From assembly GCF_024804185.1 (NCBI RefSeq), contig NZ_CP101657.1, positions 186,001 to 250,000 of the forward strand: a stretch of 64,000 nucleotides of DNA. Direction: 5' to 3'. The notes under the pieces were generated by a model that made no database searches, was not told where the DNA came from, and worked only from the letters and a program-made list of their open reading frames with translations. Positions 24,598 to 32,728 of the stretch are shown piece by piece; the stretch's first letter is position 1; every line of letters begins with the position of its first letter. The stretch comes from Wolbachia endosymbiont of Aedes albopictus. GTDB lineage: Bacteria > Pseudomonadota > Alphaproteobacteria > Rickettsiales > Anaplasmataceae. A program made the translations under genes and the position numbers.

Positions 24598-24990
24598 CTA
24601 AAGACCTCTACTTTTCTTTTTGGTCGATTTTATAGCAGGTGGAAGAGGTGGTTTCTTTATAAAATCTTGTCTATTGATAACACTTTCTTTACCTTCCAAA
24701 GCTCGGCGAACATCAGCTCTGCTTAATTGCGACTCTTTTGCTACCTTCATTCCATGCTTTGCCATAACATTAGCATATGCTAGTATTTTTTTTACCAATT
24801 CTAGATCACCATCTAGCATTTGAACTAGCACTTGAAATACTTCCACTAAAGTTAGTCCATCAGCATTTATAACCTTGTTTTCTATAAAATTGACAGCTTC
24901 TTCAAATTTGTATTCAATACTATCATCTTGAGGTATAAGGGCAACATAATCGGTGTTTTTGTCGTCCATAACTGAAGCACTATTACTCAC
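24598..24990 (-). CDS. Hypothetical protein paired with the DUF2610-like gene
   Basis: The family was not recognised. The 130-residue protein has an acidic N-terminus, a predicted helical middle (YKFEEAVNFIENKVINADGL, then FQVLVQMLDGDLELVKKILA) and a basic proline/lysine-rich C-terminus (KKPPLPPAIKSTKKKSRGL). There is no membrane segment. Its stop codon abuts the next start, indicating an operon of two genes on the minus strand. The divergent gene at 25071 encodes a methyltransferase. Confidence 0.7.
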   Translation of the reverse strand: MSNSASVMDDKNTDYVALIPQDDSIEYKFEEAVNFIENKVINADGLTLVEVFQVLVQMLDGDLELVKKILAYANVMAKHGMKVAKESQLSRADVRRALEGKESVINRQDFIKKPPLPPAIKSTKKKSRGL

Positions 24991-25070
24991 AAACTTAAGT
25001 TTATACTATATATATAAATACTCTACTATTTTATATTATGGCACGCTATAGTTAAACATTTATTAATAAC

Positions 25071-26114
25071 ATGCTCTCTTATATACACGAATTAATTGAC
25101 AAAAGTCAAGGATCAATATCCATCAGTGATTTCATGAATGCCGTTTTGTACCATGAAAGATACGGCTACTATACGAGTAGATTACCACTTGGTAAGGATG
25201 GTGATTTTACTACTGCACCTGAGATCAGCCAATTATTTGGTGAAGTAATTGCAGTTTGGATAATGCATACATGGGAAAAATTAGGAAAGCCATCAAAATT
25301 TTCTCTAGTTGAACTTGGGCCAGGCAAAGGAACACTCATTCACGATATAATAAGAGTCACTAAAAAGTACAGCAGCTTTTTTAATTCAATGTTGATCCAC
25401 TTAGTTGAAATAAGCCCTACTTTACGGAAGATACAAAAGGAAAAATTAAAAGGCTTAGGTGTTAATTGGCACAAAGATATTGACAACCTACCAGAACAAC
25501 CAACCATTTTTTTAGCAAATGAGTTCTTTGACGCTCTTCCGATAGATCAGTTTGTTTACCGCGATGGGCAGTGGTACGAAAATAGGGTAACAAAACAAGA
25601 TGATGGAGTGTCATTCCAGTGCGTGGCACTGAAATCCAGAAAGAAAGAATCATGGGTTTCAGTATTAGCGACTCAGACGACAAATGGAAAACTTTTTAAT
25701 GGTGCAGTGGTGGAAATATGTTCAACTGGGGTTGAAATATTAAAAAAACTTGAGAAGAAGATACATAATAATAAAGGAGCTGCGTTGATTATAGATTATG
25801 GTTATGTATATCCTGGATATAAGAGCACTTTGCAATCGATAAAACAACATAAGTATGCTAATTTTCTTGAGAATGTTGGTAATAGCGATATTACTGCACT
25901 TGTAAACTTTCAAGTATTAAAAGATTCATTAAAACACGTAGATTGCGAGATTTTAACTCAAAGAGAATTTTTATATCTTTTTGGCATAAAAGAAAGAACT
26001 CAGGCTTTAATGAAAAGCGCAAGTGATGAACAAAAGAATAGGATCTTTAGTGAATTCTTAAGGTTGACTGAAAATATGGGCACTCTTTTTAAAGCAATGC
26101 TATTGATAGTATAG
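25071..26114 (+). CDS. MidA/NDUFAF7-family SAM-dependent methyltransferase
   Basis: Proteins of this family (COG1565) are arginine methyltransferases; the mitochondrial NDUFAF7 methylates a complex I subunit. The 347-residue protein has ISDFMNAVLYHERYGYYTS, GDFTTAPEISQLFGEVIAVW and the SAM motif LVELGPGKGTLIHDI (about residues 81-95). It also has IFLANEFFDALPIDQF and LIIDYGYVYPGYKSTLQSI. A palindromic-repeat fragment at 25605-25640 gives VSFQCVALKSRKKESW (about 179-195), an insertion within the fold that keeps the frame. It is a single gene. In Wolbachia a complex I assembly role is plausible. Confidence 0.9.
   Translation: MLSYIHELIDKSQGSISISDFMNAVLYHERYGYYTSRLPLGKDGDFTTAPEISQLFGEVIAVWIMHTWEKLGKPSKFSLVELGPGKGTLIHDIIRVTKKYSSFFNSMLIHLVEISPTLRKIQKEKLKGLGVNWHKDIDNLPEQPTIFLANEFFDALPIDQFVYRDGQWYENRVTKQDDGVSFQCVALKSRKKESWVSVLATQTTNGKLFNGAVVEICSTGVEILKKLEKKIHNNKGAALIIDYGYVYPGYKSTLQSIKQHKYANFLENVGNSDITALVNFQVLKDSLKHVDCEILTQREFLYLFGIKERTQALMKSASDEQKNRIFSEFLRLTENMGTLFKAMLLIV
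25605..25640 (+). repeat. Short palindromic-repeat fragment in frame in the MidA-like gene
   Basis: GTCATTCCAGTGCGTGGCAC followed by TGAAATCCAG; AGTGC and GCACT form a hairpin. It matches one arm of the GTCATTCCAGTG class. Confidence 0.6.
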
Positions 26115-26231
26115 CTAAAATAATTTATGTTATTGGGAATGTTGTAACAAAATTAGGTATATTGGTACATACCTAAGTGGGATAAAAGGAGGCTGACATA
26201 GCGGGTTTTATACTATTCTAGAAGTGATATG

Positions 26232-26318
26232 CGGAAAAGGGGGGATTCGAACCCCCGACATATTTTCATATGTGCACGCTTTCCAAGCGTGTGCTTTAGA
26301 CCACTCAGCCACCTTTCC
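26232..26318 (-). tRNA. tRNA-Ser(GGA)
   Basis: On the minus strand the acceptor stem GGAAAGG (from 26318) pairs with CTTTTCC (to 26233), with discriminator G at 26232. The D region is TGGCTGAGTGGTCTAAAGC. The anticodon stem CACGC/GCGTG encloses TTGGAAA, giving anticodon GGA (serine). A long variable arm (ACATATGAAAATATGT) and T arm GGGGG-TTCGAAT-CCCCC complete a type II tRNA. CCA is not encoded. It stands alone. Confidence 0.96.
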
Positions 26319-26347
26319 ATGTATTCATAATATTGAAAATTATGCTG

Positions 26348-27154
26348 CTAAACAATATAAAAACCTGGTATATAGGGTTCACCACGGAAATTCACAGTAT
26401 TGTTAAACTTGTTTTTGCAAGTTGGAAATGTTTTATCGCAACCTGCGAGTATTGAATATTTATCTCCAGCAAAAATTTGGTATGAAGGCGAAGTAAATAA
26501 TGTAACCACTCTATTTTTATATTCTTTTACTATACTTTCAAACGCTGTTGAGCCAAAGAATTTCACTACTCCGTGCTTATAATATTCATCACTCTCAGTT
26601 AAATTCGTGTCTTCAAATCTTCTTTCGTCTATTACTTTAGTGATTGTACTTATTTTACTAAATTTTTTAGTATCGGCTTTACATTTATCATCGCAAAATT
26701 GTGCTCTGCATGCAGGAGAGTATAATTCTGCTATGCTTCTCTCAAGCTTTGCTGAAAGCCCTCTAATTTCAACAATAAATCTTCCACTACTTAATGTCAC
26801 TTTACCAAAAGTTCCTGAATGTAGATTCATTGTCCCCTGGATCAAGTCTTTATAATTCACAAGAAATATCTCAATATTTGCAAAGTCGTACTTTCCTGAT
26901 AAAACATCTTCTTCTTTAATATCAACACTATTTAATATCCCTTCAATTTCTAGATTATCAGTTTTTAAATCGCTGTTTAATATTATACTACTGGCTGTAA
27001 ACCCACTTGAAGATTCATAGAGTATATTATCAATATTTAAATCTTCATCATAGTCAGTGAATCCCATTACTTCTCCACCTGCAAGCATTAATTTCCAGCA
27101 CGTAGCAGTGGTAAGTAATTCTCCAGCTAAATGATTTTTTAGTGTGGTTTGCAT
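26348..27154 (-). CDS. Phage/GTA-type protein, DUF2163-like
   Basis: The 268-residue protein shows an N-terminal LAGELLTTATCWKL segment, a long mixed middle, a Cys-rich patch (YSPACRAQFCDDKC) and the C-terminal signature AGCDKTFPTCKNKFNNTVNF followed by RGEPYIPG. This is typical of the phage family TIGR02218/DUF2163, which includes a tail-region protein of the alphaproteobacterial gene transfer agent (GTA). No other phage or GTA gene adjoins it: a tRNA lies downstream and a toxin-antitoxin pair upstream. It is thus a lone relic or a co-opted gene. The frame is intact over the family's usual length. Confidence 0.8.
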   Translation of the reverse strand: MQTTLKNHLAGELLTTATCWKLMLAGGEVMGFTDYDEDLNIDNILYESSSGFTASSIILNSDLKTDNLEIEGILNSVDIKEEDVLSGKYDFANIEIFLVNYKDLIQGTMNLHSGTFGKVTLSSGRFIVEIRGLSAKLERSIAELYSPACRAQFCDDKCKADTKKFSKISTITKVIDERRFEDTNLTESDEYYKHGVVKFFGSTAFESIVKEYKNRVVTLFTSPSYQIFAGDKYSILAGCDKTFPTCKNKFNNTVNFRGEPYIPGFYIV

Positions 27155-27202
27155 AGGGGCCTCCTATAAATAATGGTAGAAAAGAAACGGCTGCTATGTT
27201 GA

Positions 27203-27481
27203 CTAAACTCGCTTCTTCAGATCTCTATAAAAATTCTCATGTGGAGCAAGGGCAAGAAATGTTAATTCATCATTTTGTTCATTGTAAAAATAAGCCAACA
27301 AAGTAAGTTGATTAAAAATGGAAAATTTATACACACGAACATTTGCAAGGTCGCCTGATTTGAGCTCTCCAATATGTGGATTGCCTTGGACTTGCTTGAT
27401 AGCTTCTTCAAGTTTAGATAGTTGATTGTTATGCAGCTTTTTCATTGACCGCTTAAAAGTATTGGTAAGAAGAATTTTCAA
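27203..27481 (-). CDS. RelE-like toxin, third locus
   Basis: The 92-residue basic protein (ILLTNTFKRSMKKLHNNQLS, then DLANVRVYKFSIFNQLTLLA and FLALAPHENFYRDLKKRV) has the RelE/ParE fold pattern: two N-terminal helices, then a strand block and a C-terminal H-E-N-F-Y-R segment. It begins inside the last codons of the antitoxin gene (4-base overlap at 27478-27481), the standard type II order. It is unlike the tandem pair at 2-3 kb. It should be neutralised by the upstream antitoxin. Confidence 0.8.
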   Translation of the reverse strand: MKILLTNTFKRSMKKLHNNQLSKLEEAIKQVQGNPHIGELKSGDLANVRVYKFSIFNQLTLLAYFYNEQNDELTFLALAPHENFYRDLKKRV

Positions 27482-27702
27482 AGCTTTATAGGCTTATACT
27501 CTTCAATATTGCCTAATTTAGCATCCTTGATGCCTGAAAGGATTTCTTTAATGATGTTATAGCTTAGCTCAGGGTTATTTTCAACAATCTGACCAACTTT
27601 AGCCCAATGCTTGACTTGTTGTGGTACGGAACGATTTTGTAACATAGAATGAGACTGTACTATTTTCTCAAATTCTCCATCAAGATTTACTGTTATATCC
27701 AT
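27478..27702 (-). CDS. Antitoxin of the third toxin-antitoxin locus
   Basis: The 74-residue protein (MDITVNLDGEFEKIVQSHSM) has an N-terminal strand and helices like a ribbon-helix-helix (ParD-like) antitoxin, with SVPQQVKHWAKVGQIVENNP in the middle. It overlaps its toxin by four bases. A perfect 11-base inverted repeat (27737-27760), about 35 bases upstream of the start, is a likely operator for autorepression. Confidence 0.78.
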   Translation of the reverse strand: MDITVNLDGEFEKIVQSHSMLQNRSVPQQVKHWAKVGQIVENNPELSYNIIKEILSGIKDAKLGNIEEYKPIKL

Positions 27703-27736
27703 GATATTGTTACTTCTACTTTAAGCTGTTATACCA

Positions 27737-27760
27737 TATATTGAAAATTTTTTCAATATA
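27737..27760 (-). promoter_or_regulatory. Palindromic operator candidate of the third toxin-antitoxin locus
   Basis: TATATTGAAAA (27737-27747) is the exact inverse of TTTTCAATATA (27750-27760). The site sits just upstream of the antitoxin start. Antitoxin or toxin-antitoxin complexes commonly bind such palindromes to repress their own operon. The proximity to the porin terminator also allows a terminator function. Confidence 0.5.
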
Positions 27761-27777
27761 AATAATTTTCATCTGGA

Positions 27778-27810
27778 AATACACACCACATTCAAGCTGT
27801 GGTGTGTATT
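27778..27810 (-). terminator. Terminator of the porin gene
   Basis: AATACACACCACA (27778-27790) pairs perfectly with TGTGGTGTGTATT (27798-27810), loop of 7, starting six bases beyond the stop codon. On the minus strand it is followed by TTTCC. It is one of the strongest hairpins in the window. Confidence 0.75.
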
Positions 27811-27816
27811 AGCTGG

Positions 27817-29814
27817 TTAGAAAGAAAACTTCACACCAGTGAGCAGAAGAACTCCTTGGTTAGAAGGTACATCAGCATCATTTTTATCTTTCATCACACC
27901 TTTTTCGTCAGTCATAAAATAATGGAGAGCTGCATAAGGAACAAATTTGCTCTTACTGCATGCAGGAGAAAGATCATATTGAACGCCAAGTGCACCATCG
28001 TGAAGCATATCTCCATCATTCATTCTACTGCCAAAGTATGTCAAGCTTGTGTAGATATTCTCATATTGATAGCCAACACCTGCAGTCCAGTACATAGTGT
28101 CTTTACCATCTCCTACAAATTGATCTTCTAAGCCTTTCACTCTTTTACCATCATCGGTAGTGGTACCACTACCAATTTTGCTGTATTCACCATTATTGCC
28201 TAATTTTTCAATACCTTTTGGTTGACCAGATTTGCCCAAATATGCAAAAGAAGCAGCAAATTTTACACCTTGATCTTCATTAATCTTATAATCAGCACTT
28301 GCACCTAAATTAATACCTGCCAGGTTATTGTATTCTATGAACTCATTATAAAGATGCTTACCTTTATTTGGTTCTTTTACTTGACCATACTCACCAACCA
28401 CAGAAGTTTTAACTTTTATGTTATGTTTACTAAAGTCATATTCATATGATGCACCAGCACTTATTATGTGCTCATAGTCTGGCCCAACATGTCTTAGCGT
28501 CTCCTCATGTTTTATCCCCGTTACCTTATCACTTGAATCTTTGAGAAGATCTGGAGCTATTTCTTTTACAACGGATAAACCACTATCATAGCGAGGTGAG
28601 TAGCTAATACCAAATCTTGCACCCATATAATTTGGTGAGTAGTAAGCAGCTCTAAACGGCAGTGTAGTCATAACATCTTTGTTGTATTTCCCTGCCATAC
28701 GGAAGGAGAGTTTTTCACTCTCGCTTGAGAAGCTTTCAGTGTAAAGACGTGGTGTTACGTAAAATGGAAAATTTGCAGCACTTCCTTCTAAATTCACTTT
28801 TCTGAACCAGTCGCTATCTGCAGCCCCGTCAACAGTTGCAATTCTTGTTGCATCAAGTCTCATCAGAGCCTCAGGCCCAAATTGGTAACCAAGCTTCACG
28901 TCACCATATTTTGAACTCAAAAACACATGTGCACTTCTGCCCCTTGCAGCATTCACACCTTGTGATGCTCCCTTACCTTCAGTAACTGGGACATGAAACT
29001 GCACATCAGCACCATAAAGAAGTCCTAAATCTTCATTTTTGTTTTCAGCTCTTAAGTGCAATATTGCATCCGAAATCATACCCATGCTTTCGCTATAATC
29101 ACCAATATTTCCTATTCCCCCAGGGAATATTGGATTTGCTCCTTTTATGTTATTCTGAGCATTGTTGAAATAATCTGCAGATTTGCCCGGCATAATGTTA
29201 TAACGCTTATCACCAATTATTCCAGGTTTGCCATGGCTTTGAGCATCAACAACACCACCGAAAGTTATTCTTAAGCCATCTTTTCCTTGGTTAGTGTCGA
29301 TAATATCAACCCCACCAACTGAAACAACAGGATTTGCCTTAACTTTTTCCTCTGTATTTTTGTTAATAACTTTTACATCCTTCTTTACATCTTTAGCTTT
29401 AATTTTAGCATTCTTAGTTTTAGAAACCTTAGTTTTTGAAACTTTACCTTTTTCTATATTAGAATTCTTAGCATTTAGAGCTTTCGCTTTTGAATCCTCT
29501 ATAAGCTTTGCTTTTTTCTCATTTGCTAGCCTAATCTCCTCTTTTTTCTTCTGCTCGGCTGCTAATCTTAGCTCCTCTTTTTTCTTAAGCTCTTCAGCTT
29601 TTTTTCTTGGATCAGTATTACATATTCTGTCCATCTTTTCTTTCAATTTTTTATTTGATGTTTTCATAACTTCTGTTTTTCCAGAAGTTTTTGTGCTCTC
29701 CTGTTTTTTTATTTCCTTCATACTCTCATCAGGAAAGTCAGCTGCAAAACTGCTGAAAGAACATAAAGTTAATAAAGAAACTAGAGCAGTTCTAGTATAA
29801 ATAGATTTTTTCAT
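27817..29814 (-). CDS. Outer-membrane porin-like protein with a charged N-terminal domain
   Basis: The 665-residue protein starts with a signal peptide (MKKSIYTRTALVSLLTLCSF, cleavage near FAAD, residue ~25). Residues ~30-165 are highly charged and rich in K, E and A (EELKKKEELRLAAEQKKKEE), probably a long helix. A beta-barrel of about 480 residues follows (SVGGVDIIDTNQGKDGLRIT start; HVFLSSKYGDVKLGYQF; strand ending GVLLLTGVKFSF with terminal F). The barrel resembles general porins (porin type 4). Such a long K/E domain before a barrel could span the periplasm or bind the wall. It probably transports small solutes through the outer membrane. It is a single gene with a strong terminator. Confidence 0.83.
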   Translation of the reverse strand: MKKSIYTRTALVSLLTLCSFSSFAADFPDESMKEIKKQESTKTSGKTEVMKTSNKKLKEKMDRICNTDPRKKAEELKKKEELRLAAEQKKKEEIRLANEKKAKLIEDSKAKALNAKNSNIEKGKVSKTKVSKTKNAKIKAKDVKKDVKVINKNTEEKVKANPVVSVGGVDIIDTNQGKDGLRITFGGVVDAQSHGKPGIIGDKRYNIMPGKSADYFNNAQNNIKGANPIFPGGIGNIGDYSESMGMISDAILHLRAENKNEDLGLLYGADVQFHVPVTEGKGASQGVNAARGRSAHVFLSSKYGDVKLGYQFGPEALMRLDATRIATVDGAADSDWFRKVNLEGSAANFPFYVTPRLYTESFSSESEKLSFRMAGKYNKDVMTTLPFRAAYYSPNYMGARFGISYSPRYDSGLSVVKEIAPDLLKDSSDKVTGIKHEETLRHVGPDYEHIISAGASYEYDFSKHNIKVKTSVVGEYGQVKEPNKGKHLYNEFIEYNNLAGINLGASADYKINEDQGVKFAASFAYLGKSGQPKGIEKLGNNGEYSKIGSGTTTDDGKRVKGLEDQFVGDGKDTMYWTAGVGYQYENIYTSLTYFGSRMNDGDMLHDGALGVQYDLSPACSKSKFVPYAALHYFMTDEKGVMKDKNDADVPSNQGVLLLTGVKFSF

Positions 29815-30022
29815 GAAGTGCCCCCAAAAAATTTCGAAATCATTGTCTTAAATGTAAATAATATAAAAATGTTGAAAATTCAACTTAAAGCAACCTTATA
29901 ACGAAAATAAAAGTAAAATGCAATACCTTAAAAGCAACTTTCTTAATACGCTCAACGTGTATATTAACCAAAACTTAGTACAGAGGTTCGCTTGTTAGTG
30001 CATTATAACTCTACTATTTATT

Positions 30023-30844
30023 CTATGGAAGTAAAATTTTTCCACCACAAGTTATTTGCCATTCTTCTTTAAATTTCTTCAGATGTTCTTTTTTTTCGCA
30101 CTCTAAAAGCAGCTCTTCCACGCTTTTGTTGTAGCTTTCAGTAGTAATCCTTCCCTGATGATGCACGAACCTTAAGTAAATCAAATAAGTATTAATTACA
30201 TCCGTTTCGCAATAATCTCGAATCTCTTGTATTTTGCCGCTATCGTATAAGCCCATAACTTGTGACCCATCAACTCCAATCTTACCAGGAAGATTAAATG
30301 CTGCACAAACTTCGTTCATTTTTACTCTTGCAGAGGCTCCAAAATCAGAGAGGGTTTCAAGTAAGTCACAATGCCAATCACTACTATATCTCTGATTGTA
30401 ACTATTCCACTTATCGCCAGCTTTATGAAAATATTCTGCTTGAATGCCATGGACCATAGCACGATACTTCAGTACTGGTATATCAAAAGTGCGTCCGTTG
30501 AACGAAACTAATCTTGGCTTTTTCTCTGATATGTAGTTAAAAAATCCTTTCACTAGCTCCTTTTCACTGGAATTTAGTGTGCCTCCAGATCTAATTTCTT
30601 GCAGTGTGAACACTTCGTAACCGCTCTGGCAGCTTATATTGCAAAGTAAAAAACTAATAACTACAATTTGATGGAAGGGCTGACGCAGAAAAGAGTTCTG
30701 CCCGTTTGTTATTTCCAGGTGGTATTTTGTTAATGCGTCCCTTTTCTCTTCCACACTGCTATTGTCATCAATATCCAGCAAATTCTTGCAGGAATTTATA
30801 TCCGGTATAGTTTCAATATCAAATACTAACAAAGAATTAAGCAT
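30023..30844 (-). CDS. Predicted 3'-5' exonuclease, PolB-exonuclease-like
   Basis: The 273-residue protein has the DnaQ/PolB exonuclease motifs: LVFDIETIPD (Exo I, D and E), LVSFNGRTFDIPVL (Exo II) and REDYCETDV-like IRDYCETDVINTYLIYLRF (Exo III). These match the family PF10108 (predicted 3'-5' exonuclease related to PolB). It probably acts on DNA in repair or proofreading. It overlaps the end of era by eight bases (30837-30844), so era and this gene form one minus-strand operon. Confidence 0.9.
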   Translation of the reverse strand: MLNSLLVFDIETIPDINSCKNLLDIDDNSSVEEKRDALTKYHLEITNGQNSFLRQPFHQIVVISFLLCNISCQSGYEVFTLQEIRSGGTLNSSEKELVKGFFNYISEKKPRLVSFNGRTFDIPVLKYRAMVHGIQAEYFHKAGDKWNSYNQRYSSDWHCDLLETLSDFGASARVKMNEVCAAFNLPGKIGVDGSQVMGLYDSGKIQEIRDYCETDVINTYLIYLRFVHHQGRITTESYNKSVEELLLECEKKEHLKKFKEEWQITCGGKILLP

Positions 30845-31721
30845 TGCCTATATACTCCTCCGGACGGTTGATCCAAGGTCGCACTTTTACGAACAAAAAG
30901 AGGTGAACCTTGCTCTCAAATAATTTTTCTAGTTCAGCACGTGCTTCGATATTAATTTTTTTAATATTACTGCCATCTTTCCCTAGCACTATTTTTTTAT
31001 GACTATCTTTCAACACGAATATGATCTGTTTGATGACTAAACTCTCATCTTTTTTTTCCTCAAATTGTTCAGTTATAACAGCTGTAGAGTATGGCAATTC
31101 TTCACGCAAGTTCAAGAATAATTTTTCTCTCGTAATTTCTGCTGATAAAAAATTTGTCGAGGAATCGGTTATTTGATCTTCTTCATAAAACCAAGAGCTC
31201 ACCGGTGCAACTTCAGACAAGTAATTCATCAAATCAGAAAGGCCATCATTCTTTAATGCTGATATCATAAACACCTTTTCAAATTTATAAAGCAAATTCA
31301 GATGCTCATGAGCCATCTTGAGTTCTGGCCTTTTTACCAAATCAGTTTTATTGATAACCAAAATGCATCTGCCTTTTGTGCGCTGCAGTCGTGCAAATAT
31401 AGTTTTTATTCTTTCTATGTTTTTTAAGTAATTGCTTACATCAACAAGTAACAAAGTGATATCATCACCCTTTATTGCTGACCATGCAGATTTGACTAAA
31501 GCTTTTTCAAGTTTTGTTTCTGCTGAGAAAATTCCTGGGGAGTCAGTAAAGACAATTTGTGTGTTGTTGCATGTTGCAATACCCCTTATTTGCGTCCTTG
31601 TTGTCTGCACCTTAGGGGTGACAATTGCAATTTTCTTGCCTATGATGCTGTTAATTAATGTAGACTTCCCAGCATTTGGTAAGCCAGCTATGGTTACAAA
31701 TAAGCACTTTTGTTCTTTCAC
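30837..31721 (-). CDS. era: GTPase Era
   Basis: Era binds the 3' end of 16S rRNA and is needed for 30S maturation. The 294-residue protein has G1 GLPNAGKSTL (about residues 13-22), G3 FTDSPGIF, G4 VINKTD and a C-terminal KH domain (VLGKDGSNIKKINIEARAEL). All are intact. It is first in a two-gene minus-strand operon with the exonuclease. Palindromic repeats lie upstream. Confidence 0.97.
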   Translation of the reverse strand: MKEQKCLFVTIAGLPNAGKSTLINSIIGKKIAIVTPKVQTTRTQIRGIATCNNTQIVFTDSPGIFSAETKLEKALVKSAWSAIKGDDITLLLVDVSNYLKNIERIKTIFARLQRTKGRCILVINKTDLVKRPELKMAHEHLNLLYKFEKVFMISALKNDGLSDLMNYLSEVAPVSSWFYEEDQITDSSTNFLSAEITREKLFLNLREELPYSTAVITEQFEEKKDESLVIKQIIFVLKDSHKKIVLGKDGSNIKKINIEARAELEKLFESKVHLFLFVKVRPWINRPEEYIGNA

Positions 31722-32358
31722 AAAGGAAATTATAAAGAAAACTGGATGACAGTGTCAAGCACTGGAATCTCGGCAACCCCTACGTCATACCGCCGTGGTA
31801 TCTCTAGATCCCGCTAACAAGCAGCGGGATGACGAATTGCTTAACCGTCATTCCACCGCAGACCGTCATACCGCCGTGGTATCTCTTAGCCGCTAACACG
31901 TAGCGGGATGACGAATTGCTTAACCGTCATTTCGCCGCGGCGCTAACAAGAGATCCCGCTAACAAGCAGCGGGATGACGAATTGCTTAACCGTCATTCCA
32001 CCGCAGACCGTCATACCGCCGCGGTATCTCTTAGCCGCTAACACATAGCGGAATGACGAATTACTTAACCGTCATTCCACCGCAGACCGTCATACCGCCG
32101 CGGTATCTCATCCGCTAACAAGCAGCGGGATGACGAATTGCTTAACCTTCATACCGCCGCGAACCGTCATTCCGCCGCGGTATCTCTTAGCCGCTAACAC
32201 ATAGCGGAATGACGAATTGCTCAACCTTCATACCGCCACGAACCGTCATTCCGCCGCGGTATCTCTTAGCCGCTAACACGTAGCGGGATGACGGCAATCC
32301 TACGTCATACCGTGATTTATTCACGGTATCTCATCCGCTAATACATAGCGGAACGACG
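31722..32358. repeat. Tandem array of palindromic repeats, ~79 bp period
   Basis: No gene is seen. After a GTGTCAAGCACTGG fragment (31751), at least six units recur; the marker GACGAATTGCTTAACC or a variant appears near 31830, 31910, 31975, 32052, 32130 and 32210. Each unit has the hairpins CCGCCGCGG and CCGCTA/TAGCGG and CGTCA/TGACG ends. Spacer and repeat alike are conserved, so this is a satellite-like amplification, not CRISPR. It abuts dispersed-repeat copy 2. Confidence 0.85.
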
Positions 32359-32674
32359 GTTGTCGTTTAGTTACAAATATTAAGAAATTTACCAAATAAA
32401 AAAAAAGGCAAAAGAAGCCCCGAGTAGCGAGTTTTGACTCTATATTACTGTAAGTGGCGCTGTAATAATGTGCTAACGCTTAAAATAAGCGCGATTTGGC
32501 TGAATGTAGAAAAAATAAAAAAGACATGCAGCCGCTATAATTTTATGTAATCCGCCAATAAATACTCTGAGTTTTTTACTGAATTTTGTCATTGAGCCTG
32601 CAGGTCAAAAACAAGTTTTGAGTCATAAATACCCTTAATACTACAATAAGGGGGCTGGCGGAGTTTGTCAAGCA
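32359..32674 (-). ncRNA. Dispersed ~315 bp repeat, copy 2; candidate small RNA
   Basis: Nearly identical to 11073-11391. On the minus strand it has TTGACA (32666-32671), a 17-base spacer and TATTGT (32643-32648). It ends with GGGGCTTCTTTTGCC and a T-rich run. It again adjoins a palindrome cluster at its far end. No protein frame is seen. Transcription is inferred from the promoter and terminator-like ends only. Confidence 0.45.
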
Positions 32675-32728
32675 AGTTTTTTGCAATATCAGAGGATAAT
32701 TTCGACCATAAACCCCTACCAATAAATT

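Noticed and set aside
29294-29800. 168-residue + strand frame
   Set aside because: It is the antisense of the lysine/glutamate-rich part of the porin; low-complexity DNA opens frames on both strands.
31722-32358. Possible CRISPR array (regular repeats)
   Set aside because: The sequence between palindromes is itself repeated and not unique, and there are no cas genes. It is an amplified palindromic element.
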